Notes: generated by a model from the letters alone, not told the origin. Positions 50,076 to 59,456 are shown, counted from the stretch's first letter. The stretch: DNA of 64,000 nt from Streptomyces sp. NBC_00513 (GCF_041431415.1 NZ_CP107845.1:930001-994000), one strand, 5' to 3'. Program-made: numbers and translations.

Positions 50076-52712
50076 CTACGCGGCGGCCACGGCCAGGGCC
50101 GTGCGCAGGCGACGGGCCTGCGCGACCAGCCGGGAGGAACCGGGGCGGGAGGCCTGCGCGGCCAGACCCTCGGGGTCCGGGGAGGCCACCTTGCAGCGTT
50201 CCACGCAGTCGGCGGCGACGGCCAGCAGTTCGCCGGTGCCGGGCGGGGCCGGATCCTGCGCCAGGAGGGCGGGGATCGCCCCCGCGAGCAGGGTCCAGGT
50301 GGTGGCGTACGCACCGGTCGCGGCGGCCGTGCGCGCGGAGTCGGCGAGCCGGTTCGCCTTCACGGTCCCCAGGCCGACGAGTTCGGCCAGGTCCCGGCCC
50401 ATCAGCGGGACGTCCAACTCACCCCGCGCCGCGAGGACGAGCAGGGCGTCGACGGCCCCGAGCCGGTCCTCGGCATGGCGGGAGCCGAGTCCGGTGGCCA
50501 CGGCGAGGTGCAGTACGGGGCCGGCCGGGCCGCCCAGCTCGGCGAGGCCCGGGAGCAGCGCGCCGGGGCCGCGTTCCTCGCCGGTGGCGCCGGCCGTGAG
50601 GTCGGGGAGCAGCCAGGCGGCCTGGGTCTCGCGGTCCTCCGGCAGCACCATGCGCTCCGCCTGCGTGTCGCCGTGCCAGTGCCAACAGCGGCGTCCGTGG
50701 TCGTCGACCGGGCGACCGAGCCTGCGGAACGCGGGCGGGAACTCCTTCTGCAGGACGAGTCGTTCGCGGGTGTCGATGACGATCCTGCGCACCGCCCCGC
50801 ACGTCCGTCCCCACCAGGGGTGGGCGGCCTTGGGGTCGGGTCCCTGCGTGCGGCGCAGCAGCCTCGGGGGCTCGCCGGCAGTGGTGAGCCATGCGGCGAG
50901 GCGCTCGCCGGGACGGGTTCCGAGGGCGGTCGCGGCCGCCGCGACGGCGGGGTCGCGGCGGACCCGGAGCAGCGCCTGGGCGAAGTCGGCCTCCGCGGGC
51001 TCCAAGCCAAGCCGGCGGTACGCGCCGAGCCGCTTCACCAGTTCGTCCGGTTCGATCGTTCCGGTCTCCCAGGTGGGCGTGGCGAGCAGGAACGGCAGGG
51101 GGGCGGTCACCATGCGGTGGGCGACCTCCCTGAGTCGGGCGGCGTGCACGCAGGGGTCGTGGAACCCGCGGGACTGCGGGCGCGTGCCCGGCAGCAGTTC
51201 CTCCGGGGTGAACCGCCCCAGGACCGCCGCGGCCACCAACTCCACCCCGTGCGGGCCGCCCTCCTCGACCCTCAGGTTGGACGGCGCACCGCGGCCGGCC
51301 AGGACCGGTGCGAGAGCCTCGACCAGGGCCGCCCGGTCCCGGTGGGCGTGGCGGACGAGACCGTCCAACGCCGTCTCGAACTCGGCGGCGTCCGGCCTTC
51401 GGGAGCCGATCAGCGCGGCGACCAGCTCGACGGTCTCGGCGACGGTCCGCCCGGTGGCCGACGCGCGGCGACGGACGGGCGGCGGGGGCAGGATCTCCTC
51501 GTACGGCTCCTCCTCGGCCGCCGCGGCGACCCCGAGGTGTCCTGCGGCGACGAGCCGGTTGCCGGGGCTCAACAGTGCGCTGTGCGAGGCGAGTTCGGCA
51601 CGGAGTTCGTCGTCGTGCGGGCGCAGGTGCGCGGCGACGAGCCCGAGCGCCCGCTCCTGGAGGGAGGTGTCCTCGTGCCCGAAGGCGTGGGCGACGGCCG
51701 GCAGCAGCCGGTGGCGGTCGTCGGGCGCGCGGCGCAGTGCCTTCCCCAGCAGGATGAGTTGGGCACGGGCCAGCTTCTTCTCCGGGCGGAAGAGCACCGC
51801 GGCCGACATCTCCGCGAGCCTCTCGGCCGGCAGTTCGCCCGCCACGGTCACGCGCGCGAGCACCTGCTGCGCGTGTCCGGCGAGGGCGGACGGCCCGTCG
51901 GCGGCCATGGCGATCCAGTCTGCGGTCCGGGTGCGTTCCTCGTCCGGGGTGAGGGCGAGTCGTTCCAGGAGGGCCAGGTAGAAGCGCAGTTGGTTCGGGC
52001 GGCCGCCGCGCAGGAGCCGCGAGACGCATCCGTCGATCAGCTCCCGGCGCTCGACGATTCCCTCCTCCGCCAGGGCGGCCAGCTCGGTCGGCCAGTGGTT
52101 CGGGGACCGCGGGTGGGAGTACCAGAGCAGGGCGTTGGGGGGCTCGGCCGTCTCGAAGAGGCGGGGCACGAGGTCGCGCACGAACGGATCCCGGCGCAGG
52201 GCCGCCGACAGCGGGAGGCGGGTGCCGCCCGGTCCCTGTGGCACCAGGGACCGGACCCAGCCGGACACGAACGCGTCGGTGGTGGGGACGGGGCAGCCGG
52301 CGAGCCGGATCAGTTCCCGGATCAGCGGGTAGTCGGCCTCGGCCGTCGCGGCGCGGGCCGCGAGGCGGTGGGCGAGGTCGCCCAGCCACCCCGGGTCCCG
52401 GTCGGCGAGCAGTTCGAGGATCAGCGCGGCGGGGAGCTCCCGCCAGTCGCGCAGCTCCCGGGAGCCGATCCAGGCAGCCGCGGCGGCGGCTCCGGTGTGG
52501 CAGCCGGCTCCCGCGACGAGCAGTCCGCCGCGAATCCGGTCGCGCTCGGAGCCCCGGTCCCAGCCCCATCCCCGGACCTCCCGACGCAACGCGGTGAGTT
52601 CGCCGAGGACGGTACGGCGCTCGGCCGGGGTGAGGGGCCCCAGCAGTGCGGGGAGGCGCTCGGTGCGACCTGCGCGCACCGCGTCGAGGACGTCGTTCAT
52701 CGGGAGGGTCAT
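50076..52712 (-). CDS. DUF6493 family protein (HEAT-repeat-like)
   Basis: Very large soluble protein of 878 residues made largely of short Ala/Leu/Arg-rich helices that look like HEAT-type repeats. The N-terminus (NDVLDAVRAGRTERLPALLG and REVRGWGWDRGSERDRIRGG) matches DUF6493, and the last third has TQGPDPKAAHPWWGRT and RRIVIDTRERLVLQKEFPPA. DUF6493 genes usually sit with SWIM-domain, MoxR ATPase and VWA-domain genes; none of these is present here. The ATG at 52712 is 7 nt after TAGCGT, which fits a leaderless transcript. Function unknown. Confidence 0.8.
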   Translation of the reverse strand: MTLPMNDVLDAVRAGRTERLPALLGPLTPAERRTVLGELTALRREVRGWGWDRGSERDRIRGGLLVAGAGCHTGAAAAAAWIGSRELRDWRELPAALILELLADRDPGWLGDLAHRLAARAATAEADYPLIRELIRLAGCPVPTTDAFVSGWVRSLVPQGPGGTRLPLSAALRRDPFVRDLVPRLFETAEPPNALLWYSHPRSPNHWPTELAALAEEGIVERRELIDGCVSRLLRGGRPNQLRFYLALLERLALTPDEERTRTADWIAMAADGPSALAGHAQQVLARVTVAGELPAERLAEMSAAVLFRPEKKLARAQLILLGKALRRAPDDRHRLLPAVAHAFGHEDTSLQERALGLVAAHLRPHDDELRAELASHSALLSPGNRLVAAGHLGVAAAAEEEPYEEILPPPPVRRRASATGRTVAETVELVAALIGSRRPDAAEFETALDGLVRHAHRDRAALVEALAPVLAGRGAPSNLRVEEGGPHGVELVAAAVLGRFTPEELLPGTRPQSRGFHDPCVHAARLREVAHRMVTAPLPFLLATPTWETGTIEPDELVKRLGAYRRLGLEPAEADFAQALLRVRRDPAVAAAATALGTRPGERLAAWLTTAGEPPRLLRRTQGPDPKAAHPWWGRTCGAVRRIVIDTRERLVLQKEFPPAFRRLGRPVDDHGRRCWHWHGDTQAERMVLPEDRETQAAWLLPDLTAGATGEERGPGALLPGLAELGGPAGPVLHLAVATGLGSRHAEDRLGAVDALLVLAARGELDVPLMGRDLAELVGLGTVKANRLADSARTAAATGAYATTWTLLAGAIPALLAQDPAPPGTGELLAVAADCVERCKVASPDPEGLAAQASRPGSSRLVAQARRLRTALAVAAA

Positions 52713-52767
52713 GGGCGAAACGCTAGGTCCGGGGACTGACAACACCGGCCGGCACCCGCCGGCGGCC

Positions 52768-53676
52768 TCACTCGAAATCCGCCCACGCGCCCAGGGTGAA
52801 CCCGGCGCCCTGGCGTCGCACCTCCACCGCGCCACCACCGCCGAAGTGGGCGGGCACGACCAACTCGTTCCGGTCCGCGGCTCGTTCGAGGATCCGGCGG
52901 CGGCTGGCCGCGGCCTGCCCGGCGTCCATGCAGAAGCAGCTGTTCCAGGAGGGTTCCAGGATCTGCACGGGGCTGTGCAGGAGGTCCCCGACGAAGACCG
53001 CCCTGTCCCCTCCCGAGGTCAGCCGCAGGACGGAGGAGCCGGGGGTGTGACCGGGCGCGGGCTCCAGCACGAGGTTCTCGTCGATGCGGTGGGAGCCTTC
53101 CCAGAGGACGACCTGGCCCGACCGGTGGAGGGGCGCGATGCTGTCCTCGTAGATGAGCCGGTCGTCCGCCCGCAGACCCCGGGCGTACCCGTTGTCGGGG
53201 CCGAAGTGGAAGTCGTCGGCCGCCGGGACGAGGTACCGCGCGTTGGGGAAGGCCGGGGCCCACTCCCCCGCGGCGTCGACGGTGTTGCCGCCCACGTGGT
53301 CGGCGTGCACGTGGGTGTTGACGACGAGGTCCACGTCCTGCGGCCGGACACCGGCCCGGGCCAGTGCGCCGAGGAAGTCGTCCTGCCGGTGGTGGAACGC
53401 GGGCGCGCCGGGTCGCTCGCGCATGCTTCCCACGCCGGTGTCGACCAGGATGGTCCGTCCGGCGCTGCGCAGGACCCAGGTCTGGAGCGCGACCGTGACC
53501 CGGTCGGTCCGCGGGTCCCAGTGGTCCGGGGACAGCCAGTGCGCGTTCTCCTTCCACACCTCGGTCCCGGAGTCCGGGACGACGTCGAGGGCGGACGCGA
53601 AGGCCCCTTGCCATTCGACGACCCGGATGACCTCGACGTCGCCCAGTACGATGCCCTGCTCGCTCTCACTCTTCAT
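52768..53676 (-). CDS. MBL fold metallo-hydrolase
   Basis: Metallo-beta-lactamase superfamily hydrolase of 302 residues that probably binds two metals. The HxHxDH motif is NTHVHADHVGG, the later His is in APGHTPGSS, the bridging Asp in VFVGDLLHSPV and a final His in VVPAHFGGGG. This is the lactonase/hydrolase (AidC/AttM-like) style rather than true beta-lactamase. ATG 53676 lies 7 nt after TAGAAT, giving a leaderless transcript. It is divergent from an AraC regulator. Confidence 0.9.
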   Translation of the reverse strand: MKSESEQGIVLGDVEVIRVVEWQGAFASALDVVPDSGTEVWKENAHWLSPDHWDPRTDRVTVALQTWVLRSAGRTILVDTGVGSMRERPGAPAFHHRQDDFLGALARAGVRPQDVDLVVNTHVHADHVGGNTVDAAGEWAPAFPNARYLVPAADDFHFGPDNGYARGLRADDRLIYEDSIAPLHRSGQVVLWEGSHRIDENLVLEPAPGHTPGSSVLRLTSGGDRAVFVGDLLHSPVQILEPSWNSCFCMDAGQAAASRRRILERAADRNELVVPAHFGGGGAVEVRRQGAGFTLGAWADFE

Positions 53677-53683
53677 GATCACG

Positions 53684-53712
53684 ATTCTAGGAGTGCTCGG
53701 TGAGCCGCTCAA
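53684..53712 (-). promoter_or_regulatory. Promoter of the MBL hydrolase
   Basis: TTGAGC (53712-53707), 17 bp and TAGAAT (53689-53684) give one of the best promoter matches in the window, 7 nt from the ATG. CGGTGAG (53698-53704) and CTCACCG (53745-53751) form a distant inverted pair in the shared region. Confidence 0.65.
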
Positions 53713-53764
53713 TGCTCTTCGCGCTCATGTGGATACGCGGGACTCTCACCGCTGATGCGCGGAC

Positions 53765-53770
53765 TACGCT
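53765..53770 (+). promoter_or_regulatory. -10 box of a leaderless AraC transcript
   Basis: TACGCT ends 6 nt before the ATG at 53777 with no Shine-Dalgarno. Confidence 0.45.
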
Positions 53771-53776
53771 GGCGTC

Positions 53777-54700
53777 ATGGATGTGGTGAGCGACGCGATC
53801 TCGACCGTCCGGACGGGGCGGCCCTCCTCCAACCGGGTTCGGGTGAACGGTGGTTGGGCGACCCGTCTGGCTCCCTACGAGGGCGCCGGCTTCCACGTCG
53901 TCCTGGAGGGGGCGTGCCTCCTGCTCCCGGAGGGCGGGGAACGCGTGCGGCTGGGAACGGGTGACGCGGTCCTGCTGCCGCACGGCACGGGGCACCTCAT
54001 CGCCGACGTCCGGGCCGACGCGGCGAGCCTGGAGCGGGCGGTGCCCTTCGAGGACTGGCGGACGGATGACACCCCGGCACCCCACCCGTCCTCCGAGGCC
54101 GGGGCGGTGGAGTTGCTGTGCGGCAAGTACCGGTTGGACCGCAGCCGGGTCCACCCCCTCATGCGGGAGCTGCCGACCGTGGTGCACCTGCCGAACCGGG
54201 TGGGCCGTCATCCCGAACTCCGCTCCGCCATCGACTTGTTGGGGGGCGAGTTGGGTGGCCGACGGCCGGGCGCGGGGATCGCCGTACCCAGTCTGCTCGA
54301 CCTGCTGCTCGTCTACATGATCCGCTCGTGGATGGTCGAGGACGGTACGGGGGTGTGGTCGGCGGCGCTCGGCGACCCGGTGACGGCCGTCGCGCTGCGG
54401 GCCCTGCACGCGGACCCGGCCGCCCCGTGGACCAACGAGAGCCTGGCCGCCGAGGCCGGGGTCTCGCGCCCCACGCTGGCCCGCAGGTTCACCGCCCTGG
54501 TGGGACGACCGCCGATGGCCTACCTGACCTGGTGGCGGCTGACCTCCGCCGCCGCCCTGCTCCGCGACACCCCGGACTCGTTGGCGGCCATCGCGCGCCG
54601 GGTGGGGTACGGAACTCCGTACGCCTTCTCGCACGCCTTCAACCGGGAGTTCGGCACGACTCCGGGCCGCTACCGGGAGCACGCCGCGGCGCCGGCGTGA
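53777..54700 (+). CDS. AraC family transcriptional regulator, cupin-type
   Basis: Regulator of 307 residues. The N-terminal cupin sensor (AraC_binding-2/cupin_6 type; about 15-140) reads LGTGDAVLLPHGTGH, and the C-terminal pair of helix-turn-helices (about 205-302) reads WTNESLAAEAGVSRPTLARR, FTALVGRPPMAYLTWWRL and IARRVGYGTPYAFSHAFNRE. A conserved Cys near 113 (ELLCGKYR) is typical of this subgroup. Being divergent from the MBL hydrolase, it probably controls that gene. Confidence 0.92.
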   Translation: MDVVSDAISTVRTGRPSSNRVRVNGGWATRLAPYEGAGFHVVLEGACLLLPEGGERVRLGTGDAVLLPHGTGHLIADVRADAASLERAVPFEDWRTDDTPAPHPSSEAGAVELLCGKYRLDRSRVHPLMRELPTVVHLPNRVGRHPELRSAIDLLGGELGGRRPGAGIAVPSLLDLLLVYMIRSWMVEDGTGVWSAALGDPVTAVALRALHADPAAPWTNESLAAEAGVSRPTLARRFTALVGRPPMAYLTWWRLTSAAALLRDTPDSLAAIARRVGYGTPYAFSHAFNREFGTTPGRYREHAAAPA

Positions 54701-54782
54701 CGGCGGGCCGTTTCCGGGTGCGATCCCGCCGCCAGGACGGTGCGGCGGGATCGGTCCCGGAGCCGGTTCGGTCGCGCGTCGG

Positions 54783-55139
54783 TCAGATGGTCACGCAGAT
54801 GCCGTCCTCGATGCTCCGGCCGTCGCGTTCGAGGCCGCCGCACACGAGGCTCGCGCCGGCCTGCTCGTAGCCGACCTCCCAACGCCGGGAGGCGGCGTTC
54901 ACCCGGGAGCTGTGGTAGTTGCCCCAGTAGGCGCGCAGGGTGCCGGACACCCCGTCCTTGGTCTGCACGGTGATGTCCTGGACGAATCGGTTGTGGTGCG
55001 CGGTGTGGACGCAGATGTAGGTACCGCACTGCGAATCGACCCGCCGGGCGGCGGCGGCGTCGGAGGGTGTGGCGGTCAGGAACGCGAGGGCGGCGGTCAC
55101 GGCGAACGTGGCGGCGATGCGGCGCGGGGTGGTGTTCAC
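54783..55139 (-). CDS. Small secreted protein, unknown function
   Basis: Exported protein of 118 residues. The signal peptide ends near DAAAA (residue 30); the mature part has four Cys (SQCGTYICVH, SLVCGGL, GICVTI) that could form two disulfides, and an aromatic segment RAYWGNYHSSRVNAASRRW. GTG 55139 follows AGAAGG by 6 nt; an ATG five codons upstream is possible. I do not recognise the family. It lies next to another small secreted protein on the same strand. Confidence 0.65.
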   Translation of the reverse strand: MNTTPRRIAATFAVTAALAFLTATPSDAAAARRVDSQCGTYICVHTAHHNRFVQDITVQTKDGVSGTLRAYWGNYHSSRVNAASRRWEVGYEQAGASLVCGGLERDGRSIEDGICVTI

Positions 55140-55390
55140 GAGGGGCCTTCTCATGGTCGGAGACAAGGGAAAGCACGGGAACACGGGGACGTCGCCCCGG
55201 GTGCCCGCGGGAAAGGTGATCACCCATGGGTCTAGTCCCCAGAACCCCCCGCACGACGCGGCGCCACACCCGAACTCACCTGTTCGAGTGGCGGAGTTCA
55301 CTGCTGAAACGGCACTGCACGGACGGAACGCGGCGCGGACATCGCGCGAACGGGGCCCGGCGGCGGTGCGGGTCGCCGGGCCCCGTCGGA

Positions 55391-55870
55391 TCAACGCAGG
55401 TCGAAACTGACCGACGTGGCCTTGTCGTTCATGCCGTCACCGACGTACGCGTTGTAGCCGTGGTAGGTCTGACTGGCGCCCCGGAAGTCCCGGTGCTCCC
55501 ACAGGGTGATCGGGCAGGTGATGCCCTGGGCCGAGCTGACGGTGTCGTTCCAACCCCACTTGCCGAGGTCGTTGAACTCCGGGTAGCGCCAGTTGCAACC
55601 GACACTGCCGCGGAAGGTGAACTCGCTGCCGCCCGAGTTGGCGTCGCTCCATATCCTGCCGAGGTCCTTGTACTCGGCCTGGCCGCCCAGTTGGGCGGCC
55701 TCGGCCTTGGTCGCGAAACAGCCGCCCTCGCCCGTGTCGACGACGAGGGTGCAGTACATGGGAGCCTTCGGGGCCGGCGACCGCTCCGCGGCGACGGCCG
55801 GGTTCACGCCGACGGCCGTCACCACGAGTGCGGTGGCGCCGAGTGCGAGAGCCGTTCGGATCATGCGCAT
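55391..55870 (-). CDS. Peptidase inhibitor family I36-like secreted protein
   Basis: Exported protein of 159 residues. A signal peptide with cleavage near AVAA (residue 28) is followed by a region with four Cys, then a beta/gamma-crystallin-type motif (LWEHRDFRGASQTYHGYN then DGMNDKATSVSFDL), the mark of the I36/SMI metalloprotease-inhibitor group. These proteins are released and bind extracellular proteases or calcium. ATG 55870 follows TGAGGAG. Whether it inhibits the secreted protease at 12676 is not something the sequence shows. Confidence 0.85.
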   Translation of the reverse strand: MRMIRTALALGATALVVTAVGVNPAVAAERSPAPKAPMYCTLVVDTGEGGCFATKAEAAQLGGQAEYKDLGRIWSDANSGGSEFTFRGSVGCNWRYPEFNDLGKWGWNDTVSSAQGITCPITLWEHRDFRGASQTYHGYNAYVGDGMNDKATSVSFDLR

Positions 55871-56377
55871 GGATTCTCCTCAACCACATTGAGAGCGCGT
55901 TCAGTACGCGAATCGCCCTGAAGCGCGACATGACTCAACAAGGCGTCATGTGGGGTGGTCGAGGGCGCGCAGGTGCCGCCGGCAAGTTCCCGGCGCCCGG
56001 AGACGATCCGTCGGGCACGGCGCGGCCGGCTCGTTCGTGTCGGCGGATCGCGCGCCGACGTCGCAGGACGGCCCGCGATCGATCGGCGAGGGCGTTGCGG
56101 ACGGGTCGGGCCGGCCGGATCGGCTGCCGCCGGGACGAACGGACGCCGATGCGCCGATTGTCCCGTTCCCCGCGACAGGCCCGCGCGGAACGGGTGCGGG
56201 GGTGGTTCGGAGGGCGGGGCGCGTCGGCGGTCCCCCTCCATACGGCCCCCGACTGGTTCAGTGGCCCCTCCACGCGGCCCCCCCACCCCGGGAATCCCCG
56301 GAGTGCCCCGCTCCCTGGGCCACCCCTGGACCCGAAACCCCGGTGCGCCCGCAGCGTCCCCCGCCTAGGCTGACGCG
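55871..56377. other. Divergent intergenic region, 507 bp
   Basis: CATGAC (55929-55934) and GTCATG (55945-55950) form an inverted pair about 60-80 bp upstream of the I36 start and may be an operator. TAGGCT at 56366-56371 is the -10 box of the leaderless DUF6204 gene. The stretch 55955-56350 shows only Arg/Pro-rich open frames that I do not accept as genes. Confidence 0.4.
56366..56371 (+). promoter_or_regulatory. -10 box of a leaderless DUF6204 transcript
   Basis: TAGGCT ends 6 nt before the ATG at 56378; no Shine-Dalgarno is present. Confidence 0.5.
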
Positions 56378-56740
56378 ATGACCACCCGAACCTTCCGCAT
56401 CACCGTCCGCGGCTCCTTCGTCCGGCTCACCGACGAGCAGCGCGCGGCGCTGCTTGCCGCCGCCCCGGAGCACGACCTGCTGCGCGCGGGCTTCACCCCC
56501 GAGGGACACCTCACCTACGAGATCACGGCGCGGGACTCCTACACGTTCCGCTTCCTGGAGTCGGGCGAGGCCGAAGAGGACATCGCGGACGCGACCGCAC
56601 GCGCCGAGCTGGCCGCCGAGGCCTGGCTGTCCGAGCGCGGATACGCCTTCAAGCACTTCAGGACCCACGCCCAGGACATGACCCTGGCTCCCTTGAGCAA
56701 GCGGCAGCGTCAGGCGGCCGCCGCCACGAACACCGACTGA
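56378..56740 (+). CDS. DUF6204 family protein
   Basis: Small cytosolic protein of 120 residues, common in Streptomyces, function unknown. The sequence MTTRTFRITVRGSFVRLTDE followed by QRAALLAAAPEHD, then YTFRFLESGEAEEDIADATA and APLSKRQRQAAA, is the family pattern. It looks like a single compact alpha/beta domain. It likely has a leaderless transcript. The downstream monooxygenase starts 135 bp later with its own ribosome site. Confidence 0.8.
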   Translation: MTTRTFRITVRGSFVRLTDEQRAALLAAAPEHDLLRAGFTPEGHLTYEITARDSYTFRFLESGEAEEDIADATARAELAAEAWLSERGYAFKHFRTHAQDMTLAPLSKRQRQAAAATNTD

Positions 56741-56875
56741 CGGGCGGGCGCACCCCCCGTGCGGGCCCGGGGTTCGCTCACGGTACGGGCCCCGGGAGCG
56801 GTGGCCGGGGTCCGACCGTCGGGCCACCATGGAGGGGACCTGCTTCCTTACGGGGACTCGGCCGGGGAGTGACCA

Positions 56876-58510
56876 GTGGCACACAATGACGGACACACGG
56901 ACGTACTGGTCGTGGGCGCGGGCCCGGTGGGTCTGACCGCGGCCGCGGAGCTGCGGCGGCGCGGGGTGGGGTGCCGTCTCGTGGACCGGCTCCCGGCGAG
57001 GCTGCCGTACGCGAAGGCGGTCGGCATCCAGCCCCGCACCCTGGAACTCTGGGACCGGGCGGGCCTCGTCCGCGCCGTGCTGGAGGCGGCCGTCCCGATG
57101 CGCGGGCAGCTCACGTACGTCAACGGCGTCGAGCAGCCACGCCTCGACCTGAAGCTGCCGCCCGAGGTGCCGTACGGGTTCGCCGCGCTCCCCCAGAACG
57201 AGACCGAGCGGATCCTCGAGGAGTTCCTGAACCGGTTCGGGACCGACATCGAGCGGAACAAGGAGCTGGTGTCGTTCACCCGGGACGCCGACGGGGTCAC
57301 CAGTCGACTGGTGGACGTCGTGACCGGCGCCGAGGAGGAGGTCCGCTCCCGGTTCCTGGTGGGCTGCGACGGGGCGCACAGCGTCGTCCGCAAGGGGCTC
57401 GGGCTCGGCTTCGCGGGTGGCGCGTTCCCCGAGGAGTACATGTTGGCCGACGTCGAGGTCGACTGGGACCTTCCCCGCGGCTACGGGGTGCGGGCCATGC
57501 ACCGTGCCGACGGGGGCGCCGTGGACGACGTACTGGTGTGCATCCCGCTTCCCGGGGTCCGCCGCTACCGCGTCTCGATGTCGGTGCCGGCCGAGCTCTC
57601 GTCCGTGGCCGGGCAGACCGGCGACGGGATCGCGCACGGGCTGGAGGGCGGCCGGGCGCCGGAACTCTCCCACATCCAGGCGGTGTTGGACCGCATGTCG
57701 CCGCAGCCGACCGTGGCGTCGACCATGCGGTGGTCCTCGGTGTTCCGCATCAGTCACCGGATCGTCGACCGATACTCCGACGGGCGGGTCTTCGTCGCCG
57801 GCGACGCCGCGCACATCCATCCGCCGACCGGCGCGCAGGGCATGAACACCGGCATCCAGGACGCGTGGAACCTGGCGTGGAAACTCGCCCTGGCCGTCGG
57901 GGGCGCCGCCCCTCCGCTGCTGTTGGACAGCTACGACGCGGAGCGGCGGCCGGTGGGCACGGAGGTCGTCGACCGTACCGTGCGGCACGCCGCCGAGGGT
58001 GTGCAGGCCGATCCGGGCGACCCGGCGACGGTGATGATGCGCCAGGCCCAGCTGCTCGTCGACTACCGCGGCAGCCCCATCGTGGGACGAACGGAGCGCG
58101 ACGGGACGGCCGGCCCGCAGCCGGGCGACCGGGCACCGGACTGCGGCGGCCTCACCTCGGCCATCGCCGCCTACCCGCTGCGGCTGTACGACCTGCTGAG
58201 GGGCCGGGACCACGTGTGCGTCCTGTACCTCACGGGCCCGGACACCGACGCGATGACCGAACTCGCCGCCCTCGCCGCGGACTTCCCGACAGGCCGGTCG
58301 GCTGCCTGCGCCGTGCTCGCGGACGGCGTCCCGGCCGGCGACGCCCCCCTGCCGGCCTACCGCGACGACCGGGGTGAGTTCGCCCGGCTCTACGGGGCCC
58401 GCGAGTCGACGCTGTTCGTGGTGCGACCGGACGGCTACCTGGGGGACCGCATCGCCCTGCCGGCCGGGAAAGCGCTGGTCAGCCACCTTCAGGGGATCTG
58501 GGGGAGCTGA
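56876..58510 (+). CDS. FAD-dependent aromatic monooxygenase (class A flavoprotein)
   Basis: Hydroxylase of 544 residues. The FAD motif is VLVVGAGPVGLTAAAELRRR, the DG motif is LVGCDGAHSVVRKGLG, and the GD motif is VFVAGDAAHIHPPTGAQGMN. A C-terminal thioredoxin-like domain (about 420-540; VLYLTGPDTDAMTEL, LFVVRPDGYLGDR) completes the PheA/TfdB-type layout. It is similar in build to the protein at 21204 but clearly not a duplicate. GTG 56876 follows GGGGAG. No regulator is adjacent. Confidence 0.92.
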   Translation: MAHNDGHTDVLVVGAGPVGLTAAAELRRRGVGCRLVDRLPARLPYAKAVGIQPRTLELWDRAGLVRAVLEAAVPMRGQLTYVNGVEQPRLDLKLPPEVPYGFAALPQNETERILEEFLNRFGTDIERNKELVSFTRDADGVTSRLVDVVTGAEEEVRSRFLVGCDGAHSVVRKGLGLGFAGGAFPEEYMLADVEVDWDLPRGYGVRAMHRADGGAVDDVLVCIPLPGVRRYRVSMSVPAELSSVAGQTGDGIAHGLEGGRAPELSHIQAVLDRMSPQPTVASTMRWSSVFRISHRIVDRYSDGRVFVAGDAAHIHPPTGAQGMNTGIQDAWNLAWKLALAVGGAAPPLLLDSYDAERRPVGTEVVDRTVRHAAEGVQADPGDPATVMMRQAQLLVDYRGSPIVGRTERDGTAGPQPGDRAPDCGGLTSAIAAYPLRLYDLLRGRDHVCVLYLTGPDTDAMTELAALAADFPTGRSAACAVLADGVPAGDAPLPAYRDDRGEFARLYGARESTLFVVRPDGYLGDRIALPAGKALVSHLQGIWGS

Positions 58511-58515
58511 GGGTG

Positions 58516-58531
58516 GGCCTACGCGTAGGCC
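58516..58531. promoter_or_regulatory. 16-bp perfect palindrome after the monooxygenase
   Basis: GGCCTACGCGTAGGCC lies 5 nt beyond the monooxygenase stop and 72 bp before the MepB start. It could be a small hairpin terminator (6-bp stem) or a repressor site for mepB. Confidence 0.5.
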
Positions 58532-58603
58532 TGCGCCGTGTGACCCGCCCCCGGCCGAGGCCCGTCCCGGGCCCGTGTCACCGACGGGTGCAAGGATCGG
58601 GTC

Positions 58604-59158
58604 ATGACCGCTCACCGCGAAACACCCGCACAGCCCTGGGACGACCCGGCCACCGGCCCCGTGCCGGAGGGACTCGCCGCGGCGAAGTCCCTGGTCTTCG
58701 ACCCGTGCGGGTTCGACTGCCCGTTGCCCGTCGCCGAGGAGGAGAGCGCGGACTACGAGGCGTACGCGCTCTGCGTGAACGGGCGCTCGGTCAGGTTCCG
58801 GGCCGCCAGGACGACACCGACCAAGGTGGGCCAGTTCGTCACCGTGTGGCAACGGTCCGAGGAGGGCCCGATCCGGCCCTTCGACACGGGCGACGGGGTC
58901 GACCTGTTCGTCATCGACAGCCGGGACGGGGCGGACCACGGGCAGTTCGTCTTCCCGTGGTCCGTGCTCCGCGCGCGGGACGTCGTGTCCCGGGACGGCG
59001 TCGGCGGGAAGCGGGGATTTCGCGTCTATCCGCCGTGGGCGGTGCCGACCAGTCGACAGGCCGAACGCACCCGGGCATGGCAGCTGGAGCACTTCCTCGC
59101 GCTGCCCGGGGACGGGTCGGTCGACCTGGACCGGGCGCGGGCGCTCTACCACGCCTGA
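58604..59158 (+). CDS. MepB family protein
   Basis: Cytosolic protein of 184 residues. The conserved core is unmistakable: FRAARTTPTKVGQFVTVWQR, GQFVFPWSVLR, GKRGFRVYPPW and the closing RTRAWQLEHFL. MepB was first noted next to the MepA multidrug pump in Staphylococcus, but its own activity is unknown, and no pump is adjacent here. ATG 58604 follows AAGGA by about 8 nt. It is on the same strand as the monooxygenase but separated by a palindrome. Confidence 0.88.
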   Translation: MTAHRETPAQPWDDPATGPVPEGLAAAKSLVFDPCGFDCPLPVAEEESADYEAYALCVNGRSVRFRAARTTPTKVGQFVTVWQRSEEGPIRPFDTGDGVDLFVIDSRDGADHGQFVFPWSVLRARDVVSRDGVGGKRGFRVYPPWAVPTSRQAERTRAWQLEHFLALPGDGSVDLDRARALYHA

Positions 59159-59456
59159 ACGGATGCGGCACGCGCATCGGGGTCCTGGCGACCGGCGCCC
59201 GGGGGGCGCCTGTCGGCCGGCCGGGCGGTCGCCTGCGCCGGGGGTCGCCCCGGTCGACACGGCGGGCGGACGGCGGGACGATGGAGACATCTCGTGAGAT
59301 CACCCGGGTCGGCACCGGAGCGGTGTCGGCCGTGCGAGGGTGCGGGTCGGGGCCAGGATCCCGCTCGAAGAGGTCCGCTCGGCGGGCCCGCCTCTCCGGG
59401 CTCGGCGACACTCGGCTGCCGGGCCGCCCGTGGTCTCCTCGACGAGAGGAGAAACG

